NCBI GenBank assembly: GCA_045532035.1
Contig: JAZSFD010000032.1
Location: 1-5,315, forward strand
Direction: 5' to 3'
Source of the DNA: UMGS1052 sp045532035
Lineage (GTDB): Bacteria; Bacillota; Clostridia; Oscillospirales; CAG-382
DNA length: 5,315 nucleotides
Shown here: one piece after another, positions 1 to 5,315 of the stretch
How the letters are laid out: each line of letters begins with the position of its first letter
Position numbering within the stretch: position 1 is the first letter of the stretch
Notes under the pieces: generated by a model
The model's input: only the letters and a program-made list of their open reading frames with translations
The model's database searches: none
What the model was told of the DNA's origin: nothing
Position numbers and translations under genes: made by a program

Positions 1-704
1 ACAGGCTTGTCATCATAGGTATAGCCAACAATTATGCGGGAAAGTCTTTCCTTGAGGTCAGTGATGGAAGAAGCAAGGCAGAGCACAGCCATTATTTCGG
101 ATGCGACTGTGATGTCAAATCCGTCTTCTCTCGGCATACCGGTGGGCTTGCCTCCAAGACCGTCAACAATATTGCGAAGTTGCCTGTTGGTCATGTCAAC
201 GCAGCGTTTCCAGGTAATCTTTCTTGGATCGATGCCGAGAAGGTTGCCCTGCTGGATGTGGTTGTCAAGCATTGCGGCAAGGAGATTGTTTGCCGCGCCG
301 ATGGCGTGGAAGTCGCCGGTGAAGTGGAGATTGATGTCCTCCATGGGAACAACCTGTGCATATCCGCCACCTGCTGCGCCGCCCTTAACACCGAAAACGG
401 GGCCAAGAGAGGGCTCGCGCAGAGCGACTGCCACTTTTTTTCCGATCCTCGCCATACCGTCGGCGAGGCCGATTGTTGTGGTGGTCTTACCTTCTCCTGC
501 GGGAGTAGGGGTGATGGCAGTGACAAGAATAAGCTTTCCGTCTGGGGTGTTTTTCTTGTCTTTGAGGAGCGAAAGGTCGATCTTGGCCTTGTATTTTCCG
601 TAATGTTCAAGATATTTTTCGTCAACGCCCGCTTTCTTTGCGATGTCGCTGATATTTTTCATTTCAACGCTCTGGGCGATTTCGATGTCGCTGAGATAAG
701 CCAT
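1..704 (-). CDS. fhs: Formate-tetrahydrofolate ligase (10-formyl-THF synthetase), N-terminal part
   Basis: Partial gene, cut by the left edge; 234 full codons are visible of a family length near 556. The cytosolic enzyme joins formate to tetrahydrofolate with ATP, through formyl phosphate, giving 10-formyl-THF. Seen: the family N-terminus SDIEIAQ (5-11), HYGKYKAKIDL (34-44), the P-loop TPTPAGEGKTTTT (65-77) with Lys73, ALREPSLGPVFGVKGGAAGGG (residues 94-114, key Arg96), then INLHFTGDFHAIGAANN (124-140) and RCVDMNR-like RCVDMTNR (167-174). Lys73 and Arg96 match Lys74 and Arg97 of the Moorella enzyme, which act at the nucleotide and formyl phosphate sites (family knowledge). Visible key residues are all present, so it is expected to be active. 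Following purL in the same direction, it most likely supplies the one-carbon units for PurN and PurH; a role in acetogenesis (Wood-Ljungdahl pathway) is possible but nothing here shows it. Whether the rest of the gene is intact cannot be seen. Confidence 0.97.
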   Translation of the reverse strand, partial: MAYLSDIEIAQSVEMKNISDIAKKAGVDEKYLEHYGKYKAKIDLSLLKDKKNTPDGKLILVTAITPTPAGEGKTTTTIGLADGMARIGKKVAVALREPSLGPVFGVKGGAAGGGYAQVVPMEDINLHFTGDFHAIGAANNLLAAMLDNHIQQGNLLGIDPRKITWKRCVDMTNRQLRNIVDGLGGKPTGMPREDGFDITVASEIMAVLCLASSITDLKERLSRIIVGYTYDDKP

Positions 705-739
705 TTCAATTGCTTCCTTTCGTTGTTTAATGACATAAT
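705..739 (-). other. purL-fhs intergenic gap, no terminator
   Basis: This 35-base A-rich spacer separates the purL TAA from the fhs ATG. It has no inverted repeat followed by a T-run on the minus strand, so nothing here would stop transcription from purL into fhs; co-transcription is inferred. An ATG at 736-734 is out of frame with fhs and has no Shine-Dalgarno site of its own. No promoter with recognisable -35 and -10 boxes is evident in so short a gap, though one inside the end of purL cannot be excluded. Confidence 0.6.
713..720 (-). promoter_or_regulatory. Ribosome binding site of fhs
   Basis: AAAGGAAG on the minus strand lies 8 bases before the ATG at 704. It is a reasonable but weaker match to the anti-Shine-Dalgarno sequence than the AAAAGGAGGT in front of purL. 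It supports 704 as the fhs start, along with the N-terminal resemblance of MAYLSDIEIAQ to other members of the family. Confidence 0.8.
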
Positions 740-3700
740 TTATTTGAAGAATTTGACCGCACTGCGGAACATACCGATGTCATAATCTCCGGGAACATTC
801 TTATAAAGTCCGTTTCCTGTACGTTCGGAGTGTCCCATCTTACCGAATACTCTGCCGTCGGGAGAAGTGATTCCTTCGATGGCAAAGTCAGAACCGTTGG
901 GGTTGTAGCGGATGTCAAATGTGGGCTCACCCTTGTCATCAACATACTGTGTTGCGATTTGTCCGTTCGCAGCAAGCTTTCTGATAAGCTCGTCACTTGC
1001 GATGAATCTTCCTTCTCCGTGGGAGATCGGAACAGTATAAATGTCGCCGACCTGTGTTTCGACAAGCCAGGGAGATTTGTTAGAGCAGATTCGTGTGCGA
1101 ACGAGTCTTGACTGATGGCGTCCGATGACATTGTAGGTCAGTGTGGGACAGTTTTCGTCGGTGTCAATTATCTTACCATAGGGAACAAGACCGAGCTTTA
1201 TAAGAGCCTGGAAGCCGTTACAGATACCGCACATAAGTCCGCCTCTTACATCAAGAAGGTCTGCCACTGCATTCTTGACTTCGTTACTGCGGAAGAATGC
1301 GGTGATGAACTTACCTGAGCCGTCGGGCTCGTCGCCGCCGGAGAAGCCGCCGGGAACAAAGATCATCTGTGCGCTCGCTGTTTTTGCTGCAAACTCTTCG
1401 ACAGATCTTGCAACAGCCTCGGAGGTGAGATTTCTGACGATGAAGATTTCGGGATCGGCACCTGCAAAACTTAAAGCCTTTGCTGTGTCGTATTCGCAGT
1501 TTGTACCGGGGAAAACGGGAATGAGAACCTTCGGTTTTGCACACTTGACGGCCGCAGAAACTCTTGCTTCTGCTTTGTAGTCAAGCTTTTCAATAGGAGC
1601 TTTGTCAAAGGGGATATTGCAGGAGAAGATCGGTTCAAGCTTGCCCTCGTAGATGTCAAGAAGCTTGCACAGACAAAGCTTTTCGTCTTTGTGAGTGATT
1701 TCCATTTCACTTGTTGTATAACCGAGAAGCTTTCCGCAATCACAGTCTGCACCATCGGCAAGTTCAAGGATGAATGCACCATAGTTGTATCCAAAGATAT
1801 CTTCAACCGAAAGGTCGTCTGCGTATTTGAAACCGATGTCATTACCGAAGCACATCTTCATGACAGCTTCGGCAATACCGCCGACACAGGGAGTATATGC
1901 GGCAATTGACTTACCGTCACCGATAAGCTTAGAAACGGTGTCATAAACTTTTTTCTGAGATTCGGGGCAGGGAAGATGATCTTTTGTATATTCTGGAGCG
2001 ATGAGGACAACTTTGTGTCCTGCGCCCTTAAAGTCATTCGAAATAACTCGTGATATCTTTCCTGTGGTAACGGCAAAAGAAACAAGTGTGGGAGGAACGT
2101 CAAGCTTTTCAAAGCTTCCGCTCATCGAGTCTTTTCCGCCGATGGAACCGATTCCGAAATCAAGCTGTGCTGAGAAAGCACCAAGAAGTGCAGCAAGAGG
2201 CTTGCCCCAACGCTTTCCGTCGCGACCGGGCTTTTCAAAGTATTCCTGGAAAGTGAGATAAACATCCTTGAATTCCATGCCGGCTGCGATAAGCTTGGAA
2301 ACCGATTCGATAACTGCAAGATATGCTCCGTGATAGGGACTCTTTTCGGAAATAAAAGGATTGAAGCCGTAGGACATCACCGAGCAATCGGTGGCGTCTC
2401 TGTCCTCAACAGAGATCTTGTTTGCCATGACCTGTGCGGGGGTAAGCTGATTCTTGCCGCCAAAGGGAGCAAGCACGGTGCCTGCACCGATAGTCGAGTC
2501 AAATCGCTCGGAAAGACCGCGCTTTGAGCAGGAGTTGAGATCGCCTGCAAGAGCTGTGTAATTATCTGAAAATGTACCGTCTATCTTCTTTTTGAAGCAT
2601 TCGGGCTTTGCGGGAGAAACATCAATGTGTTTTTCGGCACCGTTGGAATTGAGAAATTCACGGCTGATATCGACGATTGTCTTGCCGTTCCAATGCATAA
2701 CAAGGCGAGGCTCTTCTGTTACCTTTGCAACGATTGTGGCTTCAAGATTTTCACTTGCGGCAAGCTCACAGAATTTTTCTGCATCCTTCGCCTCGACAAC
2801 GACAGCCATTCTTTCCTGCGATTCGCTGATGGCAAGCTCTGTGCCGTCAAGACCATCGTATTTCTTGGGAACAGCATTGAGGTCAACAAGAAGACCGTCA
2901 GCAAGCTCTCCGATAGCAACAGAAACACCGCCGGCACCAAAGTCGTTACAACGCTTGATAAGTCTCGATGCTGTACCGTTTCTGAAAAGCCTCTGGAGCT
3001 TGCGCTCTTCGGGAGCGTTACCCTTCTGGACCTCAGCTCCGCAGCTTTCAAGAGAAGAAACACTGTGAGATTTGGATGATCCTGTGGCGCCGCCGCAACC
3101 ATCGCGGCCTGTTCTGCCGCCAAGGAGGATTATAACATCACCGGGATCGGGACGCTCACGGCGTACATTCTTTGCGGGCGCTGCCGCAACGACAGCACCG
3201 ATTTCGAGGCGCTTTGCGGCATAGCCTTCGTGATATATTTCATCAACAAGACCTGTGGCAAGACCGATCTGATTACCGTAAGAGGAATAGCCTGCAGCGG
3301 CAGTTGTAACGATCTTTCTCTGGGGAAGCTTGCCGGGAATTGTTTCGGAGACGGGCTTAAGCGGGTCTGCGGCACCTGTAACACGCATCGCAGAATAAAC
3401 ATATGCACGTCCAGAAAGGGGATCTCGGATAGCACCGCCGATACAAGTTGCTGCACCGCCGAAAGGCTCGATCTCGGTGGGATGGTTGTGTGTTTCATTC
3501 TTAAAGAGAAGAAGCCAGTCTTCGTCCTTGCCGTCGATTTCGACTTTGATTTTGACTGTGCAGGCGTGGATCTCTTCAGATTCGTCGAGCTTGTCAAGAA
3601 GACCTGCTTTTTTGAGATGCTTTACCGAAAGGGTGGCAATGTCCATAAGATTTATGGGCTTTGTTCTGCCAAGCTCTTTTCGTGTGTTGATATATCTGTC

Positions 3701-4438
3701 GTAAGCAGATTTAAGAAGCTCATCTTCAAATTCGACATTGTCGATGGTTGTGAGGAAAGTTGTATGACGGCAGTGATCCGACCAGTAAGTGTCGATCATC
3801 TTGATTTCGGTGATTGTGGGATCGCGCTTTTCACTCACAAAATAGCTCTGGCAGAATTTCAGATCGTCAAGATCCATTGCAAGACCGCGGTTTTTGAGAA
3901 ATTCAGCAAGCTGAGCTTCGTTCATGTCACAAAATCCGTCAAGCACTTCGACTGTTTCGGGAAGAGCGTATTCTGCTTTGAGGGTGTCGAAAGTGTCAAG
4001 GGTTGCTTCTCTGCTTTCGACGGGGTTGATAACATATTTCTTGATCTTTGTAACATCTTTGCCGGAAAGATCTCCGCCGAGGATATAGACCTTGGCGCTG
4101 CGAACTGTGGGTCTGTCGCCGTGGGAGATGATCTGGATACACTGGGCCGCGGAGTCTGCTCTCTGATCGAATTGTCCGGGAAGATATTCGACAGCAAACA
4201 TAACATCGTTATCAGAACAGCTGATGTCGCTTGTGGCAATATCGAGCTGGGGCTCCGAGAAAACTGTCTTCACAGCATAATCAAAGAGATCCTTCTCAAT
4301 GTTTTCCACGTCATATCTGTTGATGAGACGGAGTGACTTGAGATTTTCAATGCCGAGAAGAAGTCTTATATCCGAAAGGAGCGCTTTTGCGTCGTTGGCG
4401 AGAGCTTCCTTTTTTTCAACATATACTCTGTAAACCAT
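740..4438 (-). CDS. purL: Phosphoribosylformylglycinamidine synthase (FGAM synthase), single-chain with glutaminase domain
   Basis: Complete, 1232 residues, beginning MVYRVYVEKK. The enzyme converts FGAR, glutamine and ATP to FGAM, the fourth step of purine synthesis, in the cytosol. Domains in order: N-terminal PurS-like region (about 1-165); a linker; first AIR-synthase-like half with DHCRHTTF (221-228), FKNETHNHPTEIEPFGG (312-328), GRTGRDGCGGATGSSKSH (441-458) and SESQERMAVVV (538-548); second half with GIGSIGGKDSMSG (762-774); class I glutamine amidotransferase from about 969. There the nucleophile is predicted to be Cys1073 in GICNGFQ, and His1203/Glu1205 in MGHSER match the catalytic His-x-Glu pair of Salmonella PurL (Cys1135, His1260, Glu1262; family knowledge). 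Length and the MGHSER ending fit the clade II form of Clostridium and Streptococcus rather than the proteobacterial form (about 1290 residues, MPHPER) or the split PurS/PurQ/PurL of Bacillus. No frameshift or missing catalytic residue is seen. The start is chosen from the Shine-Dalgarno site 8 bases upstream and from family N-termini. It sits between purD (4-base gap) and fhs (35-base gap). Confidence 0.97.
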   Translation of the reverse strand: MVYRVYVEKKEALANDAKALLSDIRLLLGIENLKSLRLINRYDVENIEKDLFDYAVKTVFSEPQLDIATSDISCSDNDVMFAVEYLPGQFDQRADSAAQCIQIISHGDRPTVRSAKVYILGGDLSGKDVTKIKKYVINPVESREATLDTFDTLKAEYALPETVEVLDGFCDMNEAQLAEFLKNRGLAMDLDDLKFCQSYFVSEKRDPTITEIKMIDTYWSDHCRHTTFLTTIDNVEFEDELLKSAYDRYINTRKELGRTKPINLMDIATLSVKHLKKAGLLDKLDESEEIHACTVKIKVEIDGKDEDWLLLFKNETHNHPTEIEPFGGAATCIGGAIRDPLSGRAYVYSAMRVTGAADPLKPVSETIPGKLPQRKIVTTAAAGYSSYGNQIGLATGLVDEIYHEGYAAKRLEIGAVVAAAPAKNVRRERPDPGDVIILLGGRTGRDGCGGATGSSKSHSVSSLESCGAEVQKGNAPEERKLQRLFRNGTASRLIKRCNDFGAGGVSVAIGELADGLLVDLNAVPKKYDGLDGTELAISESQERMAVVVEAKDAEKFCELAASENLEATIVAKVTEEPRLVMHWNGKTIVDISREFLNSNGAEKHIDVSPAKPECFKKKIDGTFSDNYTALAGDLNSCSKRGLSERFDSTIGAGTVLAPFGGKNQLTPAQVMANKISVEDRDATDCSVMSYGFNPFISEKSPYHGAYLAVIESVSKLIAAGMEFKDVYLTFQEYFEKPGRDGKRWGKPLAALLGAFSAQLDFGIGSIGGKDSMSGSFEKLDVPPTLVSFAVTTGKISRVISNDFKGAGHKVVLIAPEYTKDHLPCPESQKKVYDTVSKLIGDGKSIAAYTPCVGGIAEAVMKMCFGNDIGFKYADDLSVEDIFGYNYGAFILELADGADCDCGKLLGYTTSEMEITHKDEKLCLCKLLDIYEGKLEPIFSCNIPFDKAPIEKLDYKAEARVSAAVKCAKPKVLIPVFPGTNCEYDTAKALSFAGADPEIFIVRNLTSEAVARSVEEFAAKTASAQMIFVPGGFSGGDEPDGSGKFITAFFRSNEVKNAVADLLDVRGGLMCGICNGFQALIKLGLVPYGKIIDTDENCPTLTYNVIGRHQSRLVRTRICSNKSPWLVETQVGDIYTVPISHGEGRFIASDELIRKLAANGQIATQYVDDKGEPTFDIRYNPNGSDFAIEGITSPDGRVFGKMGHSERTGNGLYKNVPGDYDIGMFRSAVKFFK

Positions 4439-4442
4439 GGCT

Positions 4443-5315
4443 TTATACCTCCTTTTCGTATACGGCAAGAGCCTTCTTGCCTATGTCATTTCTCTTATAT
4501 GCGTTTTCAAAGCTGATCTTGTCGCAAAGCTTATAGGCGTTTGTAACTGCACATTTGAGACAAGCACCCTTGGCAACTGCACCCAGAACTCGTCCGCCGC
4601 TTGTCACGACTTTTCCGTCAGAGATCTTTGCGCCTGCAACATAGATTTCCTCGTGCTCTTCGAGCTTTTCGGGGAAGGAAATTTCAAAACCCGTTTCATA
4701 TTTTTCGGGATATCCGCTTGATGCCATGACGACACAGCAGCAGGCGCCGCTTGAGAACTTCACTTCTGTTTCAGAAAGCTTTCCTTCAGCTACAGCTTTC
4801 ATAACTGTGAAAAGATCGCTTTCAAGCAAGGGGAGAACGACCTGAGTTTCGGGATCGCCGAAGCGACAGTTATATTCAATGACCTTGGGTCCGTTCTTTG
4901 TGAGCATAAGACCGAAATAGAGACATCCTGAGAATCTTCTTCCTTCGCTGTTCATGGCGTTGATAGTAGGAAGGAAGATTTTTTCCATACACTCGTCGGC
5001 GATCTCCTTTGTGTAGTAAGGGTTAGGAGCGATAGTACCCATACCGCCGGTATTGAGTCCCATATCGTTGTCTTTTGCACGCTTGTGATCCATCGAAGAG
5101 ATCATGGGAACAACGCAGTTTCCGTCGGTGAACGAAAGCACAGAAACTTCCGGTCCCTCAAGGAATTCCTCAATAACGATATTGTTTCCGCTGTCGCCGA
5201 AGACCTTGTCTTCCATCATGGAGATAACGGCCTGCTTTGCTTCATCGCGGGTCATGGCAATAATGACACCCTTGCCGAGGGCAAGACCGTCAGCCTTGAT
5301 GACTGTGGGGATGGG
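4443..5315 (-). CDS. purD: Phosphoribosylamine-glycine ligase (GAR synthetase), C-terminal part
   Basis: Partial gene, cut by the right edge; 290 codons plus TAA are visible, and comparison with a usual length near 420-430 residues suggests that about 130 N-terminal residues are missing. PurD is a cytosolic ATP-grasp ligase joining glycine to 5-phosphoribosylamine to give GAR, the second step of purine synthesis. Seen in the fragment: the glycine-rich ATP-grasp segment VIKADGLALGKGV (fragment residues 5-17), EEFLEGPEVSVL (49-60), the PurD signature DHKRAKDNDMGLNTGGMG (76-93), and the metal/ATP-binding EYNCRFGDPETQ (147-158) holding the conserved Glu and Asn. The C-terminal domain keeps ASSGYPEKYETG (198-209) and a closing RNDIGKKAL (275-283). 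The Met at 5255 is internal, since the conserved frame runs on to the window edge. A run of three Cys (192-194) before VVMASSGYP is slightly unusual but in a variable spot. The last codons contain the ribosome binding site of purL. Identification is secure. Confidence 0.97.
   Translation of the reverse strand, partial: PIPTVIKADGLALGKGVIIAMTRDEAKQAVISMMEDKVFGDSGNNIVIEEFLEGPEVSVLSFTDGNCVVPMISSMDHKRAKDNDMGLNTGGMGTIAPNPYYTKEIADECMEKIFLPTINAMNSEGRRFSGCLYFGLMLTKNGPKVIEYNCRFGDPETQVVLPLLESDLFTVMKAVAEGKLSETEVKFSSGACCCVVMASSGYPEKYETGFEISFPEKLEEHEEIYVAGAKISDGKVVTSGGRVLGAVAKGACLKCAVTNAYKLCDKISFENAYKRNDIGKKALAVYEKEV
4447..4456 (-). promoter_or_regulatory. Ribosome binding site of purL, inside the end of purD
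   Basis: AAAAGGAGGT on the minus strand is a near-perfect Shine-Dalgarno sequence, 8 bases before the ATG at 4438. It lies wholly within the last codons of purD (encoding the C-terminal EKEV), with the purD TAA at 4445-4443 between it and the purL start. This placement decides the purL start: the in-frame TTG at 4468 lies upstream of the site and would not be served by it. Stop and start are only 4 bases apart, so translational coupling is likely (inference). Confidence 0.9.

Noticed and set aside
705..739. Possible terminator or small leader gene between purL and fhs.
   Set aside because: No stem-loop with T-run is present, and the only ATG (736-734) is out of frame with fhs and lacks a Shine-Dalgarno site.
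34..785. Overlapping plus-strand frames (34-603, 180-785) and a minus frame (191-625) at the left end.
   Set aside because: They are in other frames of fhs, whose conserved P-loop and family motifs fix the true reading frame.
1141..1290. Possible loss of the glutaminase nucleophile, since two Cys occur close together in MCGICNGFQ.
   Set aside because: The second Cys (residue 1073) aligns with the family nucleophile in GICNGFQ, so the site is intact; the first is just a nearby Cys.
3230..4336. A real plus-strand protein gene of 368 codons, Cys- and Phe-rich, antisense to purL.
   Set aside because: It lies entirely within well-conserved purL sequence, in the register expected of a codon-bias shadow, starts within purL with no convincing ribosome binding site, and shows no recognisable domain.
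4436..4468. Longer purL starting at an in-frame TTG at 4468, adding ten residues (MPYTKRRYKA).
   Set aside because: It would overlap purD by 26 bases, the good Shine-Dalgarno site lies downstream of it, and purL relatives begin at MVYR-like sequence, matching the ATG at 4438.
4443..5255. A short complete purD starting at the ATG at 5255.
   Set aside because: The conserved ATP-grasp residues VIKADGLALGKG lie upstream of this Met in the same frame, which stays open to the window edge, so the gene is cut by the window and the Met is internal.

Overview
The window is a stretch of a de novo purine biosynthesis operon. It holds three genes, all on the minus strand and read from right to left: purD (3' part), purL (complete), and fhs (5' part). 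The organism looks like a member of the Firmicutes, most likely Clostridia of the gut or anaerobic type. The reasons are a single-chain PurL of the Clostridium/Streptococcus kind (FGAM synthase clade II), a formate-tetrahydrofolate ligase beside the purine genes, strong AGGAGG-type ribosome binding sites, and a roughly balanced G+C content (judged by eye). Genus or species cannot be named from this.

Layout: 5315-4443 is the C-terminal ~290 residues of PurD, cut by the right edge. 4438-740 is purL, 1232 codons, starting 4 bases after the purD stop with its ribosome binding site inside the last purD codons. After a 35-base gap with no terminator, 704-1 is the first 234 codons of fhs, cut by the left edge. 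Coding density is near total; there is no gene-free stretch over 300 bases, no RNA gene, no mobile element, no CRISPR array and no riboswitch or promoter that I can support.

How the genes work together: PurD makes GAR from phosphoribosylamine and glycine. GAR is formylated to FGAR by PurN (using 10-formyl-THF) or PurT (using formate), neither seen here. PurL converts FGAR to FGAM with glutamine as ammonia source. Fhs makes 10-formyl-THF from formate, THF and ATP, the one-carbon donor for PurN and PurH. The operon therefore pairs ring-building enzymes with the supply of their one-carbon cofactor.

The many plus-strand open frames, including one of 368 codons, are antisense shadows that arise because these genes avoid TTA, CTA and TCA codons. 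I found no new system here; the window is ordinary core metabolism, and the findings listed are modest.
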